From Chloranthus sessilifolius (lineage: Eukaryota; Streptophyta; Magnoliopsida; Chloranthales; Chloranthaceae), in assembly GCA_021018995.1 (NCBI GenBank), contig CM037587.1, positions 90,207,251 through 90,271,250 of the forward strand: a DNA stretch of 64,000 nucleotides, written 5' to 3'. The notes under the pieces are model-generated. The model saw nothing but the letters and a program-made list of their open reading frames with translations, searched no databases and was not told the origin of the DNA. The translations under genes and the position numbers were made by a program. Each line of letters starts with the position of its first letter. Position 1 is the first letter of the stretch. Shown one piece after another: positions 45,650-56,298 of this stretch.

Positions 45650-45965
45650 ACAGGGTTGCCGCGGTAAGCAACATAAGTTGTCGCGGCAAGCTTTGCAACT
45701 AAGCATGTTGTTACGCCTTGTCACTAATTTTTGACCCCTTAAACGTTGGATTCAGAAATTTGTTCCTTCATGAAAGTTGTAGGGCTCGTTGTCCCCTTTC
45801 CAACTCATCAAGAATCGTGTCAATCCAAGTTCGAGATCAAATGTTATAATTAAAATACCGACTAGTGGTCTGAGCATACTATTGTCGCGGCAAGTCTGAG
45901 CACTTTGCCGCAGCAAGCTTGTAAAGTTGCCGCGGCAAGCCTATCAGGCTTGGCTTGCCGGGGTG
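45650..45965. repeat. CTTGCCGCGGCAAG palindrome cluster
   Basis: GTTGCCGCGGTAAG, TGTCGCGGCAAG (twice), TTTGCCGCAGCAAG, GTTGCCGCGGCAAG and GCTTGCCGGGG in about 310 bases, in the part of the solo LTR that corresponds to the U3 CGCG cluster of the chromovirus. A second cluster with GCCTCAAG/CCGAGGC cores is at 46660-46780. Confidence 0.6.
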
Positions 45966-47698
45966 TTTTTTGCTCCACTTTGGCTTCTTTTACTCAGGTA
46001 ATTGGCTGGGTCTTTTATATACATATAAAGCTAATATATTGTATATATACAGTGCACCAAAATATTATTTACGGCATACCTTTTGGAGGACTCGTGGTGA
46101 CGATGCGATGACATCGAGCGTGTGTCGGCATCGAAGCTCGTAAGAACTCAGTCAGAAGGGAATTTGTTTCTGTTATGGGATCATTTTGCATTGTCTATTT
46201 ATTTATTGCAGATGCAGGGATGTTTGCGATGGAATTAGAAGGAGGAAGAAGAAGGCTTCCTGGCTGGTTTGTAGAGGTTTCTCCCAGCTTGCGTGCATGG
46301 AGTCGAACTGTGACTCATGCATGCGTGGAGGGAAACTGATGGATTTAGATTATAAGGCATCAAGGGTTTGGATTCCATAGGGTGCCCACATGGGCTTTTA
46401 CCTGTATCAACCTATAAGACAACCTGAGTTTTGCATCGGGTGTTATGCAGCTCTACATATAAGGAGGTTATATATATGTTGCTTGGATTCCCTGCATAGG
46501 CATACACCATTACATGGTGGAACAGCAGCTAAGCCAAAATAGGCTTTAGCTTTGGTGTAAACCAACTATACCAATATTAATTATATTAAATGATAAATGT
46601 CATAATATTGTTTGAAGTATATTTTTGAAAAATATTAAGTGTATTAGTATAATTGAATTAGTTGCCTCAAGGTGTCGAGGCAACCCTTTTTGCTTGCCTC
46701 AAGTGGCCGAGGTAAGGTGCTTGCCTCACGTTGCCAAGGCAACTGACTTCACTTGTCTCAGTTGCCGAGGCAAGGCCATCACGCCTTAGTTGGCATTTCT
46801 TTATCTACACTAATGGGTCTTGGGTCAAAGGTTGAGACCCCTCAGTGTCAAGCAGTCCTATTCATTATTTAAAATTGTGTTACGAAATTTTCATCTTGAA
46901 GGAGGGCTCCATATATATGAAACCATTGTTTCACTTAATAATTAATACTGGGCCACTTAGGCTCCACTATTTAACAGTCATCCTCAAAATTCCAACTCAG
47001 TTCTTTGTATCACATTTTTGGCACAAACCTGACCCTACTCAAGTCCGTACTCGATATTGTCGAGATCAGAATGTGGCAGTTGTTATAGAATATTCGAAAT
47101 ACAGTGATGCTATGGTATCGATGTAGAAACATCACTTCCTGATAGCTCGATCTTTCCTCATATTTAAACAATAGGAAGGATCGGGCCATCTCGCAATGAT
47201 ACGCTTACAAAAGTGGAAGTAAAGTACGTAAAACAGAAGCATAACAGAGCTATAGTAAGAACAAATGGCAATATAACTCACAAAATTAACAACCAGGTAC
47301 ATATGTCCAAAAAGTAAAACTTCCACCAATGAAGGCCGACCTCCATCTAAACAGTGGATCAAAACACATCATTGTATTTAGTTACATATCCCATTTACCT
47401 TTTCTCAAACAAACCCCCAAAAGAACTATCCAATTTCCACACCAAGCAGCTAGGGGAAATGCCCCTCAGGCAGGTCCTCCTCTTCTTCCGGGTGGTAATC
47501 CGAATCCTCGTCCTGCTCCAGTTCACGCTCCAACTCAGCTCCTGCAACTGTGATGTATAGTCAGGAGTAAGCTTCATCCAAGCTCAATAGAGAAAACATA
47601 GTGTTAAATCACATCTTATCATTCTAATTCATGTTCTTGATGCATAATAAAAGCAACTAAAATTTATACGGTATCGAGATATATAGTGGCAAAATGAA

Positions 47699-47701
<3 letters not shown>

Positions 47702-47745
<44 letters not shown>
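47702..47745. repeat. (AT)n microsatellite
   Basis: About 22 AT dinucleotides in the 3' LTR of the chromovirus. The other LTR (near 58265) has only a short ATAC run, so it expanded after insertion. Confidence 0.95.
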
Positions 47746-47899
47746 GAAGTCTCAAATGAGTCAAATCATGCTAATGACGGAATACGAATCGAGACACATC
47801 AACGGAACAAGTTATGAATACTTGTAACAATGACGGAATTATAAACAAGACGGGTCACATAGCATGAATCGAGACATATCATATCATATCATATGGCAT

Positions 47900-48140
47900 T
47901 AGAGAAAGTATCCCGTAGTAGGGAATAGAGCAATCTGTATTAGGACACAAGGTCGTAACCCCAGGGATTCCACCCCTCTTATAGACTCCACTCCCCTTAC
48001 GACTAATGCACTCAGGAAAAGTCACATGGCAAAGCATCCCATATTAGAGAATTGAGCAGCCCGTATTAGGACACAGGATTGTACCACGGGGACTCCACCC
48101 CTCTCATAGAGGCTCCACTCCTCATTGCACATGTTCACAA
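47900..48140 (-). repeat. Two ~120-base tandem units in chromovirus LTR
   Basis: Each unit has TATCCCGTAGTAGGGAATA or CATCCCATATTAGAGAA, then GTATTAGGACACA, then GACTCCACCCCTC. Present also in the 5' LTR (about 58470-58700). Confidence 0.65.
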
Positions 48141-48587
48141 GAATCACATCACATAGCAAGGATCGAATACACATGGATCGCGCACGTTCAAGGACGAGAA
48201 TACCACAAGTCGAGTACAAGGCAAATCAAGATACAAGTACAACAATCATGCAGGGTGTATGTATAAACGAGAGATCACATTTTCGCATTTAAAATTTCAA
48301 TTTACATATATGCATAATTTCATAAATATACTCTATGTGAGAACTACATCATAAACATGGTTTTGAGAAACATATAATTGAGCAGAGTATTTTCCCTACC
48401 TTAAGCGTCGGATCTTGTGAGCAAACACACACGAATCGAAGCTAAACTCCTCTCAAATGTTCCTCATATATAGCCTAGAACACACATTACACATCTCTTC
48501 ATGTATTAATTAAACTACGCTAGTCATAAGCCACGGCCTTGTAGGGAAAAATAGATCACAACCCAAAAATCCATCAAAACAGAGTAT

Positions 48588-48800
48588 CTCGCCGCGGTGA
48601 GGTACAAGGTCACCTCGACGAGTAGTTTAGGTGCCACATGACTTACTGGTTCTCGTCGCGACGAGTTTTTCCTGAGGCGAATTTACCTTGAATTCTTGTC
48701 GCGACGAGTTTTTCCTGAGGCGAATTTACCTTGAATTCTCGCCGCGGCGAGGGCTTCAGGTGTTTTCTCATCGCGATGAGGTTCCATGTCGCCGCAGCGA
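48588..48800 (-). repeat. CGCG palindrome cluster in chromovirus U3
   Basis: CTCGCCGCGGTGAG (48588), CTCGTCGCGACGAG (48652), CTTGTCGCGACGAG (48695), CTCGCCGCGGCGAG (48738), CTCATCGCGATGAG (48767), and a decayed one near 48789. The CGCG centre stays while flanking bases change symmetrically. Units at 48652 and 48695 are a 43-base tandem duplication. The 5' LTR keeps only two or three decayed copies (59152-59240). Confidence 0.7.
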
Positions 48801-49988
48801 GCCTGACAGACTCGCCATTTTTCTGTTTTGATCTCTGAGCCTCGAATTCCTTAAATTCATGCACCGTCTTCTTTGAAAAGACATAACCAGTCCCCTAACG
48901 CAAGGTCTCGCTAACACTAGCCTTCTATCACATTTAATCCGCATGAGACACGATCTAAAACCCTCGAAAATTGAAGGATTTGATTCCCAAGTTGGTCATG
49001 AATCCAATTTTGTGGGATTCGAGGCATGCATTGCTAGAATGCGACCCAGTGGGGTCAGCTTAAGGCAAATTGAGCCCTCGGACACTAGCGCAATTTTGCA
49101 TGCACGCAGTTCAAGGCATCGGACTCCATGATTTTGGCTACAAAGCCTCTCATGTGTCCGATTTCCTCAAATCCATGCATGGAGTATCAATTTTGCAGAA
49201 AAATCGATCCTAACTTTAAGAGCTTAGATTCTATGAGACTAGGTGAGATGGATTACCGTTGTGAATCCATTGCATGTAAAGCTTTCGAGTTTTCGCGTGA
49301 AAACTCCCGTGAGAATGCGTTTGATCGCTTCAATTCCCATCCAAAAGAGTTCACGGTTTGAAAGCTAGTTGTTGTTGAAGTAATTTCTCCATCTCCACGA
49401 TCGGTTTGATCTGCTGAAATTGTCGAGGTCGGACGGTTTGTAGGTTCTTTGAATTGGAGACAATGAGAAGAAGAGGAAGTTCTCCTTTTCATTGCTCTTA
49501 CTCGACACTCAATCCCCATGCATACTCTATGCGTGCATGAGCTTCAAATTGGGTTGGCTCTAATGTGGAGTCTATACACGCATCTTAGTGTACTAGTTTG
49601 ACTAAAGGCCATAGATCTTGCCTCTTATAAGCCCTGGGTCCGCTTTCTTGTGGGTCCAGCCCATGGGTTTGGTTAGGTTAAAGGGTCCTGACATCTCGGG
49701 TGTTGACCACAAATCTGATTTGAGTCCCATTACCATTGGGTCACATTAATGGGTTCAAACCATGAGCTTATAATATCCCGTGTCCTATATTTGGGCCTTT
49801 AACTAATGGTTCCCTACTTTGGGTCGTTGGCTATTGGACCCAAACCTAGCTCTAACTAATGGCCTCACACAAGGTGTCTAGTTGGTTATTGGGTCGAACT
49901 CCAAAGAGACCCAATTCATACACTTGGATAGTTGCGTCTTGCCTATCACGGATATTTCGGGTCTCGGCCCAATGTACAGGGTGTTACA

Positions 49989-50002
49989 TCCTCCCCCCCC
50001 TT
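49989..50002 (-). promoter_or_regulatory. Polypurine tract of chromovirus
   Basis: Minus strand TTAAGGGGGGGGAGGA directly before the LTR start TGTAACACCC. Confidence 0.85.
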
Positions 50003-50618
50003 AATAAATTTTCGTCCTCAAAAATTGATGATTGTAATAGGGAGATGGAAGATGCCATGTGTTGTATCATTAAAGAAGATCGACGAATGGGTCATAGAGT
50101 TTTGTTTAAATTGGTTCTAATCCAATCTAGCATCTGAAGGTGTCATCAGCGTGACCCCACCAAATATTGATATAATTTCTAATGTTGTTGCAATCTAATT
50201 GTGTCAACTATATCTATGATGTGGTAATAGTAAATGGTAAAATTTGATGTTGACTTTTCATGTTGATTGCAAATAAGGTAGGGGTTCAACCCAAACTTTT
50301 CAGAGTCATTCTAATTGGAATCCCACCTATGGTAAGTAGTTGGATTTTTTTATTCTACTAGCAACAAAACTATAGTATTTTATGAGTTCTACAGATGCCT
50401 AAAATGCATAGTGTGAATAAGATGGAGGGCATGCAAAAAATCTGGGGTTATTGCTACTGTGACACGATTCATGACAGAAATTTTATTTATTGAGTTTTAA
50501 CTAGCATACCAGGAGTTTGTATTGAAACTATGATGAGTACCCATCACTAACTAACTGCAAGTATCGTATTAATTGCACATGAGTTATTAAATGTAGATTT
50601 GCAACTATAAGTATGATA
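50003..50618. other. Non-coding 3' region of chromovirus
   Basis: AT-rich. No ORF supported and no repeat seen between the PPT and the extra ORF. Confidence 0.5.
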
Positions 50619-51991
50619 TTATGGGTCTAAGAGCTCACCAGAAGGCTCTGCTAGTTGCTTTCCACGTCGTTGAGCTCTAGTCTTAGAGGAACCAGCCCTT
50701 GAGTGAGCTCCTTTCTTGGTGTAGTCGGAGACAAACTGGCATGCTTGAGCTACAAAGGGGGCGTGACCAGCCGGGTACGCCTTTTCCATCCAGTGATGTA
50801 GGACCTCATCGTGGAAGTCTAATCTCTGATGCATCACGTAGTTATTTTGGTGGAGGAGTTCAAATTTCTCCATGTTCTGTTGGTGTTGAGTCTCCAGCAG
50901 TTGAGACATTTGCAATTGTTGCAACTCCATCTGCCGAGTGAACTCCGCCACAGTTAGGAATTCATCATGCGGCATGGGTGGCTGAGGAGGTTGAGCAGGC
51001 ATGGGTTGTGTGTGTCCAGGTGCGGCTTGTTATGGTTCTTCTTGTTGCTCACCCGCAGCCAATAGTCTCAATGCTCTGTTCCTTACACTCAATCGGCATC
51101 TCGTCAAAATCATATTCCATTGCTTCCACGAAATTTTTTCAATATTATCCTTCCTAGTTTCTTCATCCGTCGGGATCTCATAAGGCTCTTCATTGTCGTC
51201 ATCTTCATGTCCATCAAGGAGTCGAGATATGATTCAGACAGAGGGTAGGGTAGTCAAGGGTTTATTGACCATGCTTAAAGACTCCTTGTTTGCATATTTT
51301 ATGCCCTCATAGACGACACGCAATGCATTGAACCACCCATTTTCGTGGACGGCAAATAGTGCTTGCAGTAAGGAGTTATGTCTCTCTCTCTCTCATTCTG
51401 AAGAGGGTAGAAATTATTTTTGATTACAACATCCAAGAACCACATTCGTTCATGTAGTTGGGTTCAGGTCACGGATTGACTGGATGCTTGGAGACCACCG
51501 GCCATTCCAGCTACGATTTGGTGAAATCGAGGTTCCTTGAGCCAAGGGGCTTGTAAATCGAGGTGAATTTCAAAATTTTTGCTACATCGCATGGCTGCCA
51601 CAATGTCGTAAATATCCATATAAAATTTTTGGCCATCGATTTCGATGGTGAAAGTTCAGTCGGTGGGGCCCTGCTTAAAGTTTTGGTATAACAATTTAAC
51701 CAAACACGGGTGATAGTGGGGTTAGACTGGTCGAAGTAGGGGTTCAAGGTTGGCCCGTTTTATGTGATCGATGGACCAGACAGTCATATCGTTGGTAAAC
51801 AATTCTGGGTTGAACAACCATTTGGGTTCAAAGGTCTTATCCAACCACCAAGCCACAGATTGCTCTGTAGGCGATGACGGGGGTTCAGAGGTAGCCGGGG
51901 CATTGCCCTTGGTGCTAGTAGAGGCTTTAGGCCTCAAGATCGGGATTTTAGCTGTGGCCTTCTTTCTAGATGCCATGCGGAATGAATCCAA
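50619..51991 (-). pseudogene. Extra ORF downstream of chromodomain (plant transposon-like domain)
   Basis: Likely start ATG 51976 (MASRKKATAKIPILRPKAST; alternative 51991). The basic/Pro/Ser-rich N-terminus is followed by AWWLDKTFEPKWLFNPELF, IDHIKRANLEPLLRPV and, past a TAA at 51724, PHYHPCLVKLLYQNFK, then FTIEIDGQKFYMDIYDIVAAM, FLDVVIKNNFYPLQ and, after a shift at the CT-repeat near 51380-51395, LLQALFAVHENGWFNALRVV. This order matches the third ORF of the Athila element. The C-terminal part is Gln/Met/His-rich, likely coiled coil (EFTRQMELQQLQMSQLLETQ), with a basic end KTRAQRRGKQ. About 450 codons with at least four stops and one shift. Not normal for a chromovirus. Function unknown. Confidence 0.6.
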
Positions 51992-52006
51992 TAGAAAAGA
52001 TGATAT

Positions 52007-52330
52007 TTTAGGGTTTTAGGGTTTTACCTTCAAGTAATGTCTCGAAAAGGGGAAAAATCGGATCCGATAAATCTTTCTGCACATCGATCTGCAAGTTTAA
52101 CGAGTTTGGCGTGAGAAGGATCAAGCAATTTGGATGCAAAAGACCTTTGTTTACGTGGGAGAGGTGACGAGAGAGGGACCCGGGCCTTGAAATGTCCAAA
52201 AATGACAAAGTGAGCATTTCGCGGGCCCCTTTAAACATTTCATAGTCGCCGCGGCGACCCTAAGTTCTCGCTACGGCGAGCCCCCTTTAGAAAATCTCGC
52301 CGCTATGAGCTTCAATCTCGCTACGACGAG
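52007..52330 (-). promoter_or_regulatory. Promoter-like module before chromovirus extra ORF
   Basis: On the minus strand, in order: four palindromes CTCGTCGTAGCGAG (52330-52317), CTCATAGCGGCGAG (52309-52296), CTCGCCGTAGCGAG (52280-52267), GTCGCCGCGGCGAC (52258-52245); TATA-like GTTTAAAGG (52236-52228); pyrimidine-rich leader; double telo-box TAAAACCCTAAAACCCTA (52026-52009); ATGGC at 51976. The same palindromes occur upstream of the TATA box in the element's own U3. Confidence 0.45.
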
Positions 52331-52714
52331 AGTACCGAACAGAGTTGGTTCTACTTTGGTCCTGGTTTAGGCTCGCATTGATCCTTTGATTGATGGGTTA
52401 TAGCATAGTTTTGTGGTAGGCACTAATAGTATAGTGTGCGAGTGATTTTGACATGGTTATCAGGTCATTTGACCAACAGTGTACTACATATGAGAAGCAT
52501 TCAAATTATGTCATTATGGTGCATTCTTTCTATTCCATAGGCACTATCATATGTCGGACGCAAAATATGGAACAATTGTTCGGTATATTGTATTTGAAAG
52601 ATACACAAATATGATAGCGACAGATTTAACATTGATTTCGTTACGAATTTGTCCTTGTCTAGTCATACATGGACTCACTTATCCTTGACTATCAAAATGT
52701 AAAAGTGACTGATG
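52331..52714. other. Spacer between chromodomain and extra ORF module
   Basis: No ORF or repeat recognised. Confidence 0.4.
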
Positions 52715-53081
52715 TTATTGAAACAGTCCCAAGTACTGTTCTCTAATTTCGGCTTCACGTTCCCATGTTGCTTCGGCGTCAGAATGGTTGCGCCATTGGA
52801 CTAGAACAAGTGGGATACGTTTTGTCTGCAGAATCTGCTCCTTGCGGTCCAAGACTTTGATTGGTTCTTCAATTATGGTCAGGTCTTCATGGACTTTAAT
52901 GGGTTGATATTCCAGCACATGTGACACATTTCTTACATATTTTCTCATCATTGACACGTGGAACACGTTGTGGATGTTTGACAACTACGGCGGTAAAGCG
53001 ATGTGATAGGCCACTTCGCCCGCACGATCCAAAATTTCTAAAGGACCAATATATCGAGGGCTGAGCTTCCTCGTTTTCCAA
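52715..53081 (-). pseudogene. pol: Integrase C-terminus and chromodomain
   Basis: NVFHVSMMRKYV (integrase end motif) is followed by VLEYQPIKVHEDLTIIEEP, then the chromodomain KVLDRKEQILQTKRIPLVLV, then QWRNHSDAEATWE and stop at 52715. The conserved Trp of QW and EATWE are present. Chromodomains steer integration to heterochromatin. The part 52985-53272 joining it to the integrase core is frame-broken. Confidence 0.88.
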
Positions 53082-53272
53082 ATTGCATCACACCCTTGAT
53101 CGGTGAGATCTTGAAAAACACATGATCTCCAACCTACAGAGAGCATGATGTTTAGAATCTAAGATACCGAATTGACATATTAAATAGCATTGTGTGCAAA
53201 TGTCACCTGAAACTCTACGCTTGACCTTTTAAGATCAACATAACTTTTCTGACGGCTTTGGGCTGCTTTTAG

Positions 53273-54262
53273 TCATTCTCGGATGAGGGGGACAGTCTCA
53301 TTAGTGCTCTCTATGAGTTTCGGACCCAACAATATTCGCTCTCCGATCTCTTCCCAATTGAGTGGAGATTTACATCGGTGGTCGTATAAGGCTTCAAAAG
53401 GCTCCATGCCGATACTTGCCTGATAGCTGTTGTTGTACACGAATTTGATCAAGTGTAGATGTTTCTCCCATGATCCTTGAAAGTCCAACATACAGGCCTT
53501 GAGCATGTCCTCTATCACTTGATTCAGCCTTTCAATTTATCCGTCAGTTTGGGGGTGAAAAGCCGAGCTGAATTCTAGTTTAGAATCCATCCCCTCTTGA
53601 AAACGTTATCAAAACTAAGATGTGTAGAGTGGATCCCGATCTGACACGATGCTTGAAGGTATGCCATGCAATCTTACAATCTCCTTCAAATACAACTCAA
53701 CAAGTTTGCTTGCAGTATAGCGTGCGTTGTATGGAAGGAAATGTGCTGACTTGGTTAGCCGATCAATAATCACCCAAATAGCATTATGTCCCTTCTGAGT
53801 TCTCGGCAAACAAAGAATGAAGTCCATTGAAATGTCCTCCCATTTCCACTCAAGGACGGGTAGGGGCTGCAATAAACCCACAAGGTGTTTGTGATCCACC
53901 TTAACTTGTTGATAGACCAAACACTTGGCTACATACTCCGCAACATCTCTTTTCATTCCATTCCACCAAAAAAATTTCTCCATGTCGTGGTACATTTTGG
54001 TGCTGCCTGGATGGATGGCATATGCAGACCTATGAGCTTCTTCCAATATCTCCTGTCGTAACTCGATATTGGTTGGTACACAAAGTCGGCCTCTGCACAA
54101 TAGGGAACCATCACTATTAACTGAGAAGTCCTGCTGATTTTTATTGTTTACACTCTCCCTGATGGTCATAAGCTTTGGGTCTTTCAATTGGCTTTCTTTG
54201 AACCTTTCAAAAAGGATTGATTTGATGTTAATATTTGCCAAGAGTGCTCTAGCTCCCTTCAT
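53273..54262 (-). pseudogene. pol: Chromovirus integrase core
   Basis: Zinc finger with HRSAYAIHPGSTKMYHD and CLVYQQVK (second Cys changed to Tyr), first Asp in WEDISMDFI, second Asp in SSIVSDRD. A break near 53590 removes continuity to the Glu region. SWEKHLHLIKFVYNNSYQAS and PFEALYDHRCKSP follow at 53273-53518. Stops and a shift inside. Confidence 0.85.
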
Positions 54263-54264
54263 TT

Positions 54265-55760
54265 CAAACTAAGTGTCGGCCGAGGTTAGGTCCTCATGTA
54301 GTTTTCATCTATGTATTCTAACGACGAGATGTGATAGCTGAGCAGATGATTTTCAACTAAGAGCATCAGCTACCACGTTTGCTTTTCCCGGGTGGTAATG
54401 GATGATACAGTTGTAGTTTTTCAAAAATTCCATCCACCTCCTCTGTCTCAGATTTAGATGCATCTGCGTGAACAAGTATTTAAGGCTCTTGTGGTCAGTG
54501 AAAATTTCAAAGGTTTCGCCATAAAGGTAGTGTCTCTATATTTTTAATGCAAAAATAATCGCAGCTAATTCTAGGTTATACATAGGGTAGTTCTTTTTGT
54601 GGTCTTTCAACTACCTTGATCCATAAGCGACCACTTTATCATGCTGATTCAACACAACCTAACCCCCTATGGGAAGCATCGGTGAATACTGAAAATCCCC
54701 CACTGCCTGAAGGTAGCGTAAGTACGGGTGCAGAGGTCAATTTCTTCTTCAATTCTTGGAAGCTCTGCTTGCACACTTCAATCCACTCAAATCTAGAAGT
54801 CTTCCTGGTGAGGCGTGTGAGTGGTTCAGCAAGCTTTGCACACCCTTCAACGAATCTTCTGTAGTATCTGGCTAGCCCCAGAAAACTACAAACTTCAGTT
54901 ATCCTCCTGGGCTGCTCCCATTTCACTGTGGCTTTTATCTTTGCAAGATCAACTTCAATGCCGGCCTCTGAAATAACATTCCCAAAGACACTCACCTATT
55001 CAAGCCAGAATTCACATTTACTGAATTTCACATACAACTAAGCTTCTCATCAGGTTTGGAGCACTAAGCGTAGATGCTGCTCATGCTCTTCTCATGATCT
55101 AGCGTAAATGAGAATATCGTCAATAAAAACAACGAACCATTTATCTAGATAAGGTTTGAACACTCTGTTCATGAGGTCCATAAAGGATGCAAGTGCATTG
55201 GTTAATCTAAAAGGCATGACGAGGAACTCATAATGACCATATAAGGTTCTAAAAGTTGTCTTCAAAATGTCCTCAGTTTTCACTTTCATTTGGTGATAAC
55301 CCAACCTTAGATCGATTTTGGAGAAGAATTTGGCTCCTTACAACTAATCAAACAAATCGTCGAATCTGGGAAGCGGATATCTATTTTTGATGGTCAGCTT
55401 GTTCAGTTATCGATAATCGATGCATAACTGCATGGATCCATCCTTCTTTCTAACAAATAACACGGGCGCTCCCCATGGAGACACGCTTGGCCGAATGAAA
55501 CCCTTATCAAGAAGTTCCTGTAGTTGCTCCTTTAGCTCACTTAGCTCGGCAGGTCCCATCCGATATGGCACCTTTGACACCGGTTCGGTGCCAAGAGCTA
55601 AGTCTATTGCAAACTTAACATCCCTCTCAAGTGGTAGACCCGATAATTCTTCAGGGAATACATCGGGAAATTCAGCTACAATAGGAATGTCGGAAAGCTT
55701 AACTTCTCCTTCCTTTGGTCTTGTAAGAATGACCTAGACATCCTTTATCGATTAGTCGCT
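54265..55760 (-). pseudogene. pol: Chromovirus reverse transcriptase and RNase H
   Basis: RT motifs: [37 protein letters not shown] and the catalytic [11 protein letters not shown] at 55092-55304. Then [14 protein letters not shown] and RNase H start [15 protein letters not shown] at 54639-54995. The N-terminal RT part (55305-55760) reads through with stops (for example at the usual DYRxLN position). The RNase H remainder (54265-54638) is broken. Confidence 0.87.
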
Positions 55761-55764
55761 CGGC

Positions 55765-56187
55765 CTAAATAGCCGATATGAAGGGTGCGACTATTGGCCA
55801 AATGCCAATGAATTTGAATGGCCTACCCTTCTTAGGGTAGAAAGTGACCACTTTCTCTCGACAATCTACTTTAGCGCGCAGTTTGGTTAGCCAATCCATG
55901 CCAAGGATTGCATCAAACCCTTGCGTCTCGAGCAGGATCAGATCAGCCATAGTTTGGCGGTGTGCCATGGTGACGATGACGGATCGGCATACGATATCCG
56001 TACTCATCGAATTTCCCGCTGGAGTAGAGATGGCTAAGACAAAGTCTAAAGGGTCAGGTGTGAAGCCTATCTCCTTGGTGAAATTTGGTGTAATAAATGA
56101 GTGTGTAGACCCCAGGTCTATCAACACTAGTGCATTGTGGATATATATATCACTTTCTTTGTTCAAGCGAATGACACCTAGATTCAA
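55765..56187 (-). pseudogene. pol: Chromovirus protease
   Basis: Active-site stretch ALVLIDLGSTHSFIT (family form LIDSGSTHSFI; Ser to Leu at the middle residue of DSG) and flap/second motif FDAILGMDWL. The Ser to Leu change may abolish activity. Confidence 0.85.
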
Positions 56188-56298
56188 TAGACACTACAAA
56201 GTTAGTTGCATGTATGACATGTTATGGCATGAAGTACAATGATTGTGGAGATCATTCCTATTTATGCACCTTCTTTATCTAAAATGCAAGAAAATAAT

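Larger units (their letters stand above)
43190..47087 (-). mobile_element. Solo LTR nested in chromovirus LTR
   Basis: Starts TGTGACAACCC and ends GGCAGTTGTTATA (terminal CA decayed to TA). TSD GAAGA (43185-43189) / GAATA (47088-47092), and the interrupted LTR text matches the uninterrupted copy across the join. 3898 bases, non-coding. Same general layout as the host LTR but a different family. Confidence 0.75.
43133..49988 (-). repeat. 3' LTR of chromovirus, interrupted by a solo LTR
   Basis: Native parts are 43133-43189 and 47088-49988, matching the 5' LTR at 57601-60420. U3 carries CGCG palindromes (48588-48800) 110-320 bases upstream of a TATA box (minus GGCTATATATGAG at about 48480-48467). 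R-U5 carries two roughly 120-base tandem units (47900-48140). Confidence 0.88.

Noticed and set aside
49128-49519. Open frames in chromovirus LTRs (also 59411-59972)
   Set aside because: LTR sequence present in two copies with different interruptions; no family motif.
52007-52029. Telomeric repeat insertion
   Set aside because: Only two AAACCCT-type units, placed right before an ATG; fits a telo-box in a leader better than telomere DNA.
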